Source: Akkermansiaceae bacterium
Lineage (GTDB): Bacteria; Verrucomicrobiota; Verrucomicrobiia; Verrucomicrobiales; Akkermansiaceae
Assembly (NCBI GenBank): GCA_903878115.1
Contig: CAIRGO010000303.1
Span: forward strand, 1-64,000
DNA: 64,000 nt
Direction of reading: 5' to 3'
Of this stretch, positions 51,069-60,763 are shown in pieces; positions within the stretch are counted from its first letter, which is position 1; every line of letters starts with the position of its first letter. The notes under the pieces were generated by a model, which was given only the letters and a program-made list of their open reading frames with translations, was not told the DNA's origin and ran no database searches. The position numbers and the translations under genes were made by a program.

Positions 51069-53707
51069 GGTTTCAGCTCAATGGATCGTTTAAGTTCTTC
51101 TAGGGCACGAGTGCGGGCGCGGATATCTTGTTCTTGTTGAATCATTTTCATGACGCGTAACATAAATTCAAAATCTTCGTCTTCGGGGTTGCCGCCGCCA
51201 CCGCCGCCGCCACCGCCAGCTTGGTCATCTTTTTCACCGTCTAATTTTTTCGCCCATTCCTTGAGGCGTTTTGCCCAATAATCAGAAGTATTCGCTGAGC
51301 GGAAGGTGTAATTATTTCTCATCATTTCACGGATTTCCTCCAGCGAAGAATCGATAGCGGGAGTCTTCGATGAATCACGCATCTCTTTTAAAATTTCCTG
51401 ATAAACTGGTTTGTTTGTGCGAGTGAAGAAGTGTCCGAGATCCTCCTCAATCCAGCGAATGTCAGAGGCATTCATGGCTTGCTTACGATCTAAGTCGGTC
51501 AAAACTGTTAGCACGGATGGATCAACAGAAGAAGAAGCCATTCCAGTGGCTTTCGTAGATGATTCAATGAGTGTGTTGGTGATGGAGTCTTGTTCTGAGG
51601 CGGCTTTTTTCAGACGATTGACGAAGGTGGATGCTTCCATATCCTTGTTTGCCTCGCGGGCTTTCTCGAGCGTTTTTTTCATCTTCTCGATCACTTTCTT
51701 CTGCTCTTCCACGGCCTTCTCGACGTCTTTTTTGGTTTGCTCGGGGGTGCTATTATTTTGCTGAGCATCACCAAGTTTTTGATCAACTTGGGGCATGTCT
51801 TTTTCGGCAAGTTCACCGAGTGACTTCATTGACTCGGCCATTTTTTGCATGGTTTCCTTATCGATGTCGCCATTGCGTGCTGAGTCCTTCATCAATTGCT
51901 CCATGCGCTTGTGGAGATCGTCGATGCGTTGGGTGTTTTCTTGTTCGGCTTTTTGCTGCGCCTCGATACGTTTGCGATTTTCGTCTTTTTGTAAATCCTC
52001 TGGTTTCATGCGCTCCAGACGTTGGTTCTCTTCATTCGCATTTTGCTCGCGGCGTGCGGCATCTTCTAGTTCGCCGACGATTCGATCAAATTGATTTTTT
52101 AGCATTTGAGCATGTTCATCGCGCGTCAGAATGAAAAGCACGATTGGCTCAGAATATACAACAGGACGCCCTGGTAAGTAGTCTTTGGTGTAGGCGCGTA
52201 ATATCAGTTTCTGCGGCGCAATGTTAAGCGTAGCAGGACAAAACGCTGTTGGTTTGTTCAATCTTCGCGATGTCGGGCTTCCGGGCAATAATTTCATTTC
52301 GCCTTTCGCCAGCGCTGAGCTGGGAGCTGAGGGGCTAGCCTCACCATTCCACTCGAGACCAATTTCGCTCAAGCCAAAATCATCTTCAGCGAGCACTTCA
52401 AAATCTAACGTTTCTTCAGGCAGCAATACTTTTTGTTTTTCGATGCCTTGGATATAAGCAGAGGGCGCAATGTCTTTGATCGCTTCCACACGGATGCGAA
52501 AGCTATTATCTCCCTTTAATGAATAAACATCTGTCCATGAAAAAGGAACGTCAAAGGAGGAATTCGCAACTTGAACCGATGTTGAAGTAGCTGTGTTATC
52601 TTTCACGGAAAGCTCAGCGGTGAAACCAGGTTTCGGTGTGTCAGCAGCCTTTGCCAATTCAGGATTTGGAATATGTGCAATAGGACCAAGGCTTGCTTTC
52701 GAGAGACCACGCGAGGCTAGTAAATTGAATGTTAGCGTTGAGCCTTCTACGGCGGTGGCCACGCCTGATTTGAGATCTAACGTTTCTTTAGGGAGTTGCA
52801 AATACTCAGGATATGTTAGATCAGCAGACGCCACTTGGATGGCTGGTCGTAAAGTTGGTTCAATACGAATGCTGTGGCGCGCATCACCAACGGCAACAAG
52901 TAAGTTTCCCGGCGCGTGCTGCGCAGGCAGTGAAAAAACATAGGCACCATTAGTCAAAGCTGCGGTGACAGGAGTATTGGCACCAAAGCGAACCTCTCCA
53001 CTGCTTGGCTTTCTCTCACTATCACTTGCGAGACGCAGCGTCAGGTCAAAAGCTTCACCGTGGGGAACAACAAGTGAGTGAGGCACATTTTCGAGCGTGG
53101 TAAAGGTATATCGTTCAGTGTCTGTGAGTGGCATGGCCCAGCGCTTGAGGGAGTTTAAACCAGCTTTAGGCGTGAGTAAAAATGCGCAAACTGCAGCAGC
53201 ACATAAAACGACAGCTGCAGCGACTGCACGTCCAATCCATGTGCGGGGGAGTGCTGAAGTAAGACCTTTTGTCTCGGCTTCCTCTGCAACGTGTTCCATC
53301 GCGGCACTGCGCAGGCGCGGTGACATGCTTTCTTTCTCCTCTGATTGCCCTTGGAGTTCGATAATACCAAGAAGACGATCACCTAAGTCAGGATGCTTTA
53401 AGGCAATCAGCCGCGCTAAATCATTCTCTCTGCGGTGTCCCCAGACCCATCTGCGCATCCAGTAGGGGGCGAAAACAGCAAAAATAGAAGTGCCCGTGAG
53501 CAGGATGATCAGTCGAACTACTGCAGGAGTTTGAAAAAAACGATCCAAGGCAAAAACCAACAAAAAGCTGAAAACTAGACCAATGACACCAGCGAAAAAT
53601 GCCTCGGCAATTTTGGCCCGCCACAACTTGCGGCGGTATTCATTGAGAAGCTTTTTGAGATTCTCTGGAATCGGTGTTTGATCCTGTGATAGTTGATGAT
53701 CTGCCAT
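51065..53707 (-). CDS. Large membrane-anchored coiled-coil protein (DUF4175-like)
   Basis: The protein has 880 residues. Two hydrophobic segments (about 37-58 and 66-84) and a third (about 169-187) anchor it to the membrane. A beta-rich extracytoplasmic region (about 190-520) is followed by a Gln/Glu/Lys-rich coiled coil (about 530-700) and a Gly9 tract near residue 842. The architecture resembles DUF4175-type proteins common in Verrucomicrobia and Planctomycetes, which often accompany MoxR/vWA genes; none are adjacent here. Function unknown. Confidence 0.7.
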   Translation of the reverse strand: MADHQLSQDQTPIPENLKKLLNEYRRKLWRAKIAEAFFAGVIGLVFSFLLVFALDRFFQTPAVVRLIILLTGTSIFAVFAPYWMRRWVWGHRRENDLARLIALKHPDLGDRLLGIIELQGQSEEKESMSPRLRSAAMEHVAEEAETKGLTSALPRTWIGRAVAAAVVLCAAAVCAFLLTPKAGLNSLKRWAMPLTDTERYTFTTLENVPHSLVVPHGEAFDLTLRLASDSERKPSSGEVRFGANTPVTAALTNGAYVFSLPAQHAPGNLLVAVGDARHSIRIEPTLRPAIQVASADLTYPEYLQLPKETLDLKSGVATAVEGSTLTFNLLASRGLSKASLGPIAHIPNPELAKAADTPKPGFTAELSVKDNTATSTSVQVANSSFDVPFSWTDVYSLKGDNSFRIRVEAIKDIAPSAYIQGIEKQKVLLPEETLDFEVLAEDDFGLSEIGLEWNGEASPSAPSSALAKGEMKLLPGSPTSRRLNKPTAFCPATLNIAPQKLILRAYTKDYLPGRPVVYSEPIVLFILTRDEHAQMLKNQFDRIVGELEDAARREQNANEENQRLERMKPEDLQKDENRKRIEAQQKAEQENTQRIDDLHKRMEQLMKDSARNGDIDKETMQKMAESMKSLGELAEKDMPQVDQKLGDAQQNNSTPEQTKKDVEKAVEEQKKVIEKMKKTLEKAREANKDMEASTFVNRLKKAASEQDSITNTLIESSTKATGMASSSVDPSVLTVLTDLDRKQAMNASDIRWIEEDLGHFFTRTNKPVYQEILKEMRDSSKTPAIDSSLEEIREMMRNNYTFRSANTSDYWAKRLKEWAKKLDGEKDDQAGGGGGGGGGNPEDEDFEFMLRVMKMIQQEQDIRARTRALEELKRSIELKP

Positions 53708-53770
53708 ATCTACTGCGCGGTAATAACGATTATAGTGTCATCTGCGATAAATGCCAGCGGATATTTTGAA

Positions 53771-56700
53771 TTAAGGGCGTAAATTGACCCTCAATCGCCA
53801 GAATTTCTTTAATTGCGAGTCCACAGGTGTTGGGCTTCGATGGAGCAATGCGTTCGATGTGGGAGAACTACGCGTATTGCTGACCAGTATGACATCGTCA
53901 GCAGTCCAAGCAGCCGTGAGGCTATTTGTTGATTCCCAGGTGATGACAAGATCATCAGTGGCAAAACGCAGATTGTGTTCCAGCACTGCGTATGTTCCTG
54001 GGGTGTTAGGTAAAGCATAAGTTTGAAATTTTATCTTCGGCAATAAATGGGCATCGGCAATGATCGGATTGCCTCCTAATGCATACTCTAACAGGTTATT
54101 CATGCCATCGTTATCTGGATCAGTATTGGCGTTGCTTTGGCCCGCCGATAGCATCCATGCGGCTAGCGTTAGTGCGTCACTTGTGCCAGGATTTCCGGTG
54201 TTTGTTACGCTGCTTCTCCACGAAGTGGCTGCATTTTCGGTAGCGAATTCGGATGGTGCGATCAAAACGAGAGAGGCTCCCGTGCCATCTGCTTCAGCAG
54301 GCCAACCATTCACGTCTTGGTAGGATACGCGACGTATGATAGCATCGTTCGCGGCTTGGATGGTAATGGTTTCTCCGGAATCAGAAAGATTGCCAGAGAA
54401 AGAACCTGCAAGCGGTAATCCGCTGCCGTAACGCATCAGAAAAGCGGTTTTTTTCGAGGCAATGATGATCCTCGCATTTGGTGCGAGAGTTGTCCCCAAT
54501 TCGGAGTCATCAAAGTCAAAACGCACAGCATCGTAAATGTAGAGTCCGCGTAAATCGATATTGCTGGTTCCGGTGTTCAAAATTTCCAAGTATTCAAAAT
54601 CGCTAGCACTCGTGTGCCCAGCGGTGATTTCAGCAGGACTTGGGTCGGCCGGATGATACATAATTTCACTGATGGCGAGATTTTGCGGCACTGGTGCTGA
54701 AGTATCGACGAAAAATGCCGCGTCAACCAAAGCACTCCACGTTGAGGTTGTACTTTGGTAGGCCCGCGCGCGAATGTGTTTTTCACCATTTCCTGTTAAT
54801 GTGATCGGTGTACTTGTATTGGCGCGCGTGGCGGCAAGCGATAGATTCATACTAATATCACTGCTGCTATTATTCGCTTGATGGATTTCTACGGCGATGA
54901 CATTTGTGCCTGATAGTAACAGCGCAGAAGAAATACTATTGATGGTTTCTTGCGTATCCTCGATGGCATCGCCTGAAAAATAATTAAAGGCAGAATTTTG
55001 CGGTAGGTTGCCAGCAATGCGCGTGCCATTCAGATAAACTGCATAAGCGTCATCGTATTCCACATCCATCGTAAGATTGGAGATTTGTTGGGGATTCGTA
55101 ACGGTGAAAGATTTGCGGAAATATGTAGTGGCATATCGAGGCGTTGGTCTTGTTATTGCCGTGGCTTCATCACCGTCACCGTAGCCCAGCTCTGCGGTGC
55201 CAGTTGTCCAAGAGGTATCAGTGAAGGATGTCGCTCGCCAAGCAGTTCCTTGGTTGGAGTTGTTAGACAAATACTTCCAATTGCCAGCACCCCATGGGAT
55301 TAAGGTTTCACTGGTCGTGGAAGATGTGAAAACTTGCGCGCCAGATTTTATGGCTCCGCCAATGGCGCGTGGGTCTGAGCCATCGGTCATGTAATAAAGA
55401 GTTGTTGACGCAGGACCGGTCATGGTTACCTTAGTGCCCGTGCTTTGATAGCCGCCAGAGGGGATTACTTGCGGCGCATCGGTGCTGGGATATAGTCCAT
55501 CATCGCGGAGTTGTTGTAAGACGATCGATTGCCGCGGCGTCAAGTAACTGAGAAGTGAGTTTTGAGCATTGATCCAATCGTCTTTGGTAAATGGTTCGTT
55601 TCTTTTCGCATCTCCCCAGCGCGCACTTTCTGCAATGATGGATTGATCTACGATGGTGGCGAGTTGGTTGATGCGATTGCTCCATGACGCTGAGGTCAGT
55701 GCTCCATTTTGAAACATGTGCTTCTGCACTTGATCGGCCCAGCGCATTCTATACTCAGCATTTCCTATCAAATCCAAATGTAGGTAATAAGGATTCGAGT
55801 AAGTGAAATCCGCTTGGCTGCTCGGCGTAAATGGACCAGTGCGATCTTCATTTACATCGAAAAAAGAATGTTCGAAATCATGGGCAAAAAAGCGAAATCC
55901 ATCTCCAGTATTATTGATAGCGCGACGACTGCCAAACCAATTATTGGCCCGTTCGTTTCCTAGAAATGCCGACATGCAACCGTCCAAATTTCCTGACCAA
56001 AAAGTGAGCAATAGATAATCAATCAAGTTATCATCATCTAACAAAACTGGATCGGTTGTGGCGGTGACGCCATCAGCAGCTTTGCCCATCATTTTAAAAT
56101 AATTGGCATTGGTGGGATTTGCTTGGTGTGCACGCGAAAGGTTCCACAGGCTTTGCCATGCAGCCAATGTTCCATCCGTGACTCCGGTCGTATAACCTGA
56201 ATCTTGTTCGCCTTTAATGACATCGTATTCATCTTTGTTTCCTCCCATGTAGGAGGCGGAAAAGGCGGCTTCTTTCCGCTCATCTAGATTGAAAAGCCCC
56301 CAATAGGTGCCATTCAGATAGAGATGAACATAGCGTACTTTTGACCCTGGCTGTCCCATATCGGTTTGCGCCATACGAGTAGCTTCTTCACGCAAAAAAG
56401 TATTATTTCCATCAGCTTGATACGACCAAGAATAATTTTGTGAAGTGCGAAAATCAATTTGGTCAAACTCCTGTGTTCCATGCCTGCCAAATAACGGATA
56501 TATTAATTTCTTCTCACCATAGTCTTCGCGGAAATAAACGTGAAACGCATGCTTAGGGTTATTTGGATCGCGAGAGAATCCACCGCGCATGCGAAGCCCT
56601 GCGTTGACTTGAAATTCGCTAGTGCCATTTGGATTCAGGGCGTCGGGTGGATTAATCCACTCTAACGAAATTGGTTTTTCCCATGCGAAGCCACGACCGT

Positions 56701-58777
56701 AGGGGTTGGAGAAAAAGCCTTGTGAACCATTGATATTAAAATAGTTAGATAGATCGGTAGTGATTACTACGCTTGGAAGTGCTAACAGCGCATTTTTTAC
56801 TGAAGTCGCTCCGCCGATGTTAGGATTGCTGTTGTTGACGATATCGGGATCCATGCCAAAATCCAATACTTGGTCGGTACCTGAATTTACTGGCCAGCCT
56901 GTTGGAGGGCTTCCATTTGCCTGTTGTAGGATGATATCGTTAGGGAAGAGGAAGGTTTGTGTATCGATGTCTGTCGGTTCCCAACCAGGGATGAAGGCGG
57001 CCGCTCGCAGATTGGTGGTAGATGAGATTGTCAATGGATCTGTATATATCGTTCCATTGGTAGCTGTGGGACTGCTGCCATCGGTCGTGTAGCGAATCGT
57101 AGCGCCCGGAGTGAGGGTGGTAATCGTAAGCAAAAAAGGAGCATTAAAAATCCCACGTTTTACGCTGAATTGTGTATCGGAGACTTTGCCTAAGAGAGAA
57201 AAATCACCATTGATCCATCCGGGAGTGGCAAGTGAGCTACCATAAAAAACGGGAGACTGCGTTTGATCCCACGATCCCATAATCAATTCGGGCAATACCA
57301 AGAAAGAACTATCGCTTGAGCTGATATTCATTCCTTGGATTGCCAGCAGATTGTTACCGTTGATGAGACTGGACAACGATGACGTTACATTCCAAGCCTG
57401 TCTGCGCAATGATTCGGCATTGCTCTTGCTTGCGGTTGCCGTTGAATTCCACGCAGGAGATGCGAGGGAGTTTTGTGATGCGACAGCTGTCCCATTTAGC
57501 CAGGCACTGAAGCCATCGTTGGACCGCATGACTAAAGACATCGTTGTGGCCGTGCTAGGTCCGGTCGAAACAAATGGGGTGCGGAAATAGGCGCTGTTTC
57601 TGCCGCTCATTGCCGTTTGAAGATTTGTTGCAAAAATGCCTCCCACGCCCTGTGGTAAGGTGGTCGCGGGTAAGCCTCCATTGGCCGTATCTCCCACAAG
57701 GCGAAATGCAGTGGAATTCCAGCTGGTGAGCTGACCTGAAGCTGCGTAAAACTCTAATTCATCACCACCGCCACCCTCAAACATGACTACGCGGAACGAA
57801 TGCGTGCCAGCAGTCAAATTGATGGAACCCATGTGATCTTCTGGTCCATGAAAGGAATCATCGATCATCACATCCGTGTTGTCGATTTTGATCGAGCCTC
57901 CGTCATCCGAATTAAGTCCAAAGGTGTAGAAACCAGCAGTAGCAATGGAAATGAAGCCTGTTGCCTCAATTGCATACTGCTCACCCGCACCTCCTGGTGG
58001 CGAAGTATTAAATGCGTAGTTGCCATCACCACCATCGCCGAGAAAGTTCACGGTGCTGGCGGTGATTGTTGTTGTCGAGAGTATGGCAGAGTTTCCTGCC
58101 GGCAGAGCCAATAAACTTTCTGCATCCGCTAGACCGCCGATGGTTCCATTTTTAAATACGTGTCGCACGGTAATCCCCGGTTCCGTGAGTCCAAAACCAA
58201 GTCCGCTGCCGCCCTGTAACCAGCTTGTGTGGCTGAATGATGTAGTCTGCCAATTGCTCACTGTCCCAGTAGGCACTTTGTAGCGCGTTGCAGCTCCTTT
58301 GGCGACGAGAGTGGTGCTTTGGAAACGAACTCCGTATGATTCATCAGCCGCTTGTGAAGGAAATGTAGGTAAGAACTGTTGTTGAATGGATCCATCGGGC
58401 TTAACTAACGCAAGATACTCGCCGCCTGCCGAGAGTCTGAAATTCGTGTGGTTGCTTCGGGTGGCCGCTTTATCCGAGGCAAAGAAAATTTTGAATTCGC
58501 CTGGCTGCAATGTAATTGCAGGAAATGACCACTTGCTTAGATTGCTAGCACTATCAGTAAGTTTCCAACCACTTAGATTGATGGCTGCAGCAGTCGGGTT
58601 GTGAATTTCAATCCAGTCTGAGTATTGTCCGTCTTCATCAGCGAGAGTGGATTGATTATCTGCCATGAATTCTGAAATCACAGGATTGGCATTAGCCACG
58701 GCGGCAAAGACAAGATAATAGCAGATGTTGAGGGATATTGCACGTAGCATTTTAGAAGCGTTTACGTTACTATTCAT
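53771..58777 (-). CDS. Giant secreted CotH-family protein with lamin-tail and PA14-like domains
   Basis: The protein has 1668 residues from the ATG at 58777 (58750 is also possible), with a signal-like segment in the first ~40 residues. A lamin-tail domain lies at about 35-110 (FMADNQSTLADEDGQYSDWIEI), then a PA14-like region with 'FGLNSDDGGSIKIDNTDV'. A chitobiase/hexosaminidase C-terminal-like repeat (IRYTTDGSSPTATNG) precedes the CotH kinase domain, which has HVYFREDYGEKKLIYPLFG and 'FFAHDFEHSFFDVNEDR'. A second lamin-tail domain near 1350 and a DNDGMNNLLEYALGGNP block complete it. CotH is a protein kinase fold. It follows the NlpC/P60-like gene by 10 bases. Confidence 0.87.
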   Translation of the reverse strand: MNSNVNASKMLRAISLNICYYLVFAAVANANPVISEFMADNQSTLADEDGQYSDWIEIHNPTAAAINLSGWKLTDSASNLSKWSFPAITLQPGEFKIFFASDKAATRSNHTNFRLSAGGEYLALVKPDGSIQQQFLPTFPSQAADESYGVRFQSTTLVAKGAATRYKVPTGTVSNWQTTSFSHTSWLQGGSGLGFGLTEPGITVRHVFKNGTIGGLADAESLLALPAGNSAILSTTTITASTVNFLGDGGDGNYAFNTSPPGGAGEQYAIEATGFISIATAGFYTFGLNSDDGGSIKIDNTDVMIDDSFHGPEDHMGSINLTAGTHSFRVVMFEGGGGDELEFYAASGQLTSWNSTAFRLVGDTANGGLPATTLPQGVGGIFATNLQTAMSGRNSAYFRTPFVSTGPSTATTMSLVMRSNDGFSAWLNGTAVASQNSLASPAWNSTATASKSNAESLRRQAWNVTSSLSSLINGNNLLAIQGMNISSSDSSFLVLPELIMGSWDQTQSPVFYGSSLATPGWINGDFSLLGKVSDTQFSVKRGIFNAPFLLTITTLTPGATIRYTTDGSSPTATNGTIYTDPLTISSTTNLRAAAFIPGWEPTDIDTQTFLFPNDIILQQANGSPPTGWPVNSGTDQVLDFGMDPDIVNNSNPNIGGATSVKNALLALPSVVITTDLSNYFNINGSQGFFSNPYGRGFAWEKPISLEWINPPDALNPNGTSEFQVNAGLRMRGGFSRDPNNPKHAFHVYFREDYGEKKLIYPLFGRHGTQEFDQIDFRTSQNYSWSYQADGNNTFLREEATRMAQTDMGQPGSKVRYVHLYLNGTYWGLFNLDERKEAAFSASYMGGNKDEYDVIKGEQDSGYTTGVTDGTLAAWQSLWNLSRAHQANPTNANYFKMMGKAADGVTATTDPVLLDDDNLIDYLLLTFWSGNLDGCMSAFLGNERANNWFGSRRAINNTGDGFRFFAHDFEHSFFDVNEDRTGPFTPSSQADFTYSNPYYLHLDLIGNAEYRMRWADQVQKHMFQNGALTSASWSNRINQLATIVDQSIIAESARWGDAKRNEPFTKDDWINAQNSLLSYLTPRQSIVLQQLRDDGLYPSTDAPQVIPSGGYQSTGTKVTMTGPASTTLYYMTDGSDPRAIGGAIKSGAQVFTSSTTSETLIPWGAGNWKYLSNNSNQGTAWRATSFTDTSWTTGTAELGYGDGDEATAITRPTPRYATTYFRKSFTVTNPQQISNLTMDVEYDDAYAVYLNGTRIAGNLPQNSAFNYFSGDAIEDTQETINSISSALLLSGTNVIAVEIHQANNSSSDISMNLSLAATRANTSTPITLTGNGEKHIRARAYQSTTSTWSALVDAAFFVDTSAPVPQNLAISEIMYHPADPSPAEITAGHTSASDFEYLEILNTGTSNIDLRGLYIYDAVRFDFDDSELGTTLAPNARIIIASKKTAFLMRYGSGLPLAGSFSGNLSDSGETITIQAANDAIIRRVSYQDVNGWPAEADGTGASLVLIAPSEFATENAATSWRSSVTNTGNPGTSDALTLAAWMLSAGQSNANTDPDNDGMNNLLEYALGGNPIIADAHLLPKIKFQTYALPNTPGTYAVLEHNLRFATDDLVITWESTNSLTAAWTADDVILVSNTRSSPTSNALLHRSPTPVDSQLKKFWRLRVNLRP

Positions 58778-58787
58778 TTTTTGTTTT

Positions 58788-60146
58788 TCAAGTGGAATGA
58801 TTTTTTCGGGAATGGATGAGATCGTCGTGAGCGGCTTGTTGCGTATGGATTGTCGGATCGCAGACATTGCAACTAGCAATCAATTGAAAGCCTGCGGCCA
58901 TTAATTGATCGATCAAATTTTCTGCTGGAATGCAGGCCCGACCAGCTTTCTGTAACAGTTTGAATTCCATGCCTGCGCATCCATGATAAGTGCGATAAAT
59001 GACTTCTGTGCATGCCAAACGATCCGCAGTGCGAAAATCAAAAAGAAAATCGTAAAGTTTTCCTTCATGGGTGAAGGCGCGCAAGATTGCTTGAGCAAGA
59101 ATATCCTGAGCGAATGGCGGACGCAAAATAAGACAAGCATCCACCGCTAATGTCTCCTCTGCACGGCGGAACATGACCCCGTCTTTTTTCGCTTCGAGAA
59201 AACGATGAACATCTTTAAAGCGGACCCGAACGGCAGGGGGGAGATTGCCTAATATGCTTTCCAACACAGAAATTTCTCCTAAATGCAATGCCGCATGTGG
59301 CCAGAATCCGGGGAGAAATAAATTCGACATCGCATCGTCATGGCGTGTGATGAATACATCGCCTGGTTTTGCCAACGCCAGCAATTGTTGCCTTTGCTCT
59401 TGATTGATTCGTTTAGGGGCACCTGATGGCTTCACTCCAGGTTGATGCAGTTCTGCAATGGCTGAACCTGACCAACGGAAAAGTTGAAACATGATATTTC
59501 GATAACCAGAGCGGTGTCTGCGCAGAAAAGAGAACCATCGATAGAAAAGTCGCCGCCTCCAGATTTTTTGGTAATGACTTTCGAGAAAAATTTCTTCTTC
59601 GCGTAACATGGTAATGATCGGAGCAAAGGTAGGATCATTACTGTAACTCATGATCTCTTCGCGATGATCTCGATAAAATTGCACCGCCTGACGGAACTGA
59701 GTTAAGCGATTTCGATTCGTTGCTGCTTGATGTAAGGAAGTAAACGTCTTGCGAGGCAGACCAAAACGAGGTTCTGCTTCATCAAGCTTTTTCCATATCA
59801 CAGGTCGTCTTTTCGCTAACTCGATGATAAATGACGAACCTCTCATCATTAAGCAGGCCGCGGCAAAGCCAGAAATAAAATATGGCAGTTTGTCTTGCCA
59901 GTTCGTGGAATTGCGCAGGCTGGTTTCGAGTTGTTGCAGTGCACCTAGTAAGGCGGCACGCGAAGATAAGTAATAGCTGTATCGGGTGCGTACGATTTCA
60001 TCTTCATCGGGAGTGAACCACCCGCGGGCTTCAGCCTTTTCTACGATTTCCAGTTCTTGATCCAGATTTGCACGCAAGGGGATGCCTAAGGCAGCAGCGA
60101 TAATAATCTGTGTCGATCGCTTGATAATGATTTCGTTAGATGCCAT
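58788..60146 (-). CDS. YiiX-like NlpC/P60 superfamily permuted cysteine hydrolase
   Basis: The protein has 452 residues. The N-terminal ~240 residues are helical and not recognised. The C-terminal domain starts with 'GDVFITRHDDAMSNLFLPGFWPHAALHLG', in which the conserved His is near residue 282. The catalytic Cys lies in RLACTEVIYRTY, after the His as expected of a permuted fold. Members cleave or transfer lipids or peptides at the envelope; the substrate is unknown. It is encoded directly upstream of the CotH gene. Confidence 0.78.
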   Translation of the reverse strand: MASNEIIIKRSTQIIIAAALGIPLRANLDQELEIVEKAEARGWFTPDEDEIVRTRYSYYLSSRAALLGALQQLETSLRNSTNWQDKLPYFISGFAAACLMMRGSSFIIELAKRRPVIWKKLDEAEPRFGLPRKTFTSLHQAATNRNRLTQFRQAVQFYRDHREEIMSYSNDPTFAPIITMLREEEIFLESHYQKIWRRRLFYRWFSFLRRHRSGYRNIMFQLFRWSGSAIAELHQPGVKPSGAPKRINQEQRQQLLALAKPGDVFITRHDDAMSNLFLPGFWPHAALHLGEISVLESILGNLPPAVRVRFKDVHRFLEAKKDGVMFRRAEETLAVDACLILRPPFAQDILAQAILRAFTHEGKLYDFLFDFRTADRLACTEVIYRTYHGCAGMEFKLLQKAGRACIPAENLIDQLMAAGFQLIASCNVCDPTIHTQQAAHDDLIHSRKNHST

Positions 60147-60224
60147 ATTACTTACCCAGTATGAGAAGAATTTGTTGCGAAATCAAGCACATGATTGATT
60201 GGCAGATTTTATCGTTAGATGATG

Positions 60225-60242
60225 ATTACTAGGCTAAGTAAT
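60225..60242. promoter_or_regulatory. Inverted repeat in the divergent spacer between the YiiX-like and HU genes
   Basis: ATTACT (60225-60230) and AGTAAT (60237-60242) form a perfect 6-base inverted repeat with a 6-base spacer. It lies about 80 bases from the YiiX-like gene and 137 bases from the HU gene. The rest of this 232-base spacer is AT-rich and presumably holds both promoters; none stands out clearly. Confidence 0.25.
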
Positions 60243-60378
60243 TTAGTTAAAAAAGCCGTTAAGATCGAAAAGAAGTTGGATTGTCAAGAAGGTCTTTGCT
60301 AAAGAAAATTATTTTTTTCTCATTATTTTACGATTTTATCTTGTCAGATGCTAGGGAATTCGCCAAAAAGGTCGCGCC

Positions 60379-60654
60379 ATGAATAAAGCCGAACTAATTG
60401 AATCCGTACAAAAAGCAATGGGTAAAGATGCGACCAAACGCGCCGCTGAAGATGCCGTAAACACTGTTCTTGAAGCCATCGCTTCAGGAATTAAGAAAAC
60501 CAAGAAAGTTCAACTTATTGGTTTCGGTACTTTCTCTGTGAAGAAGCGTGCAGCTCGTATGGGCCGCAATCCTAAGACTGGTGCATCGATGAAAATCGCT
60601 GCTTCTAAGTCTGTGGGTTTCAAATCTTCCAGCAGCTTAAAAGCCGGTCTATAA
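60379..60654 (+). CDS. hup: HU-family DNA-binding protein
   Basis: The protein has 91 residues, the standard HU length. The N-terminal helices (MNKAELIESVQKAMG) and the beta-arm signature GFGTFSVKKRAARMGRNPKTG at about 48-68 are complete. It is a dimeric nucleoid protein that bends DNA. It is preceded by AAAGG about 8 bases before the ATG and is followed by a strong intrinsic terminator, so it is probably a single-gene transcript. Confidence 0.94.
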   Translation: MNKAELIESVQKAMGKDATKRAAEDAVNTVLEAIASGIKKTKKVQLIGFGTFSVKKRAARMGRNPKTGASMKIAASKSVGFKSSSSLKAGL

Positions 60655-60682
60655 TCTAATCGATTGGAAAACTATTAACTAT

Positions 60683-60714
60683 TCAGCCTCGGGAAACCGA
60701 GGCTGATTTTTTTT
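60683..60714 (+). terminator. Rho-independent terminator of hup
   Basis: TCAGCCTCGG (60683-60692) and CCGAGGCTGA (60697-60706) form a perfect 10-base stem with a GAAA loop, followed by eight T. It starts 28 bases after the HU stop. Confidence 0.95.
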
Positions 60715-60763
60715 GACTTTGCACTTCATTAGAACGAAGTCCAACTCATGCACGAAGTGGAAA

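Noticed and set aside
51184-51212. GCC/ACC-rich simple repeat as a regulatory or unstable element
   Set aside because: It is in frame and encodes the Gly tract of the 880-residue protein.
58788-58879. Longer N-terminus of the CotH protein overlapping the YiiX-like gene
   Set aside because: The extension is basic and polar and lies before a normal start at 58777; the overlap with a clear gene makes it unlikely.
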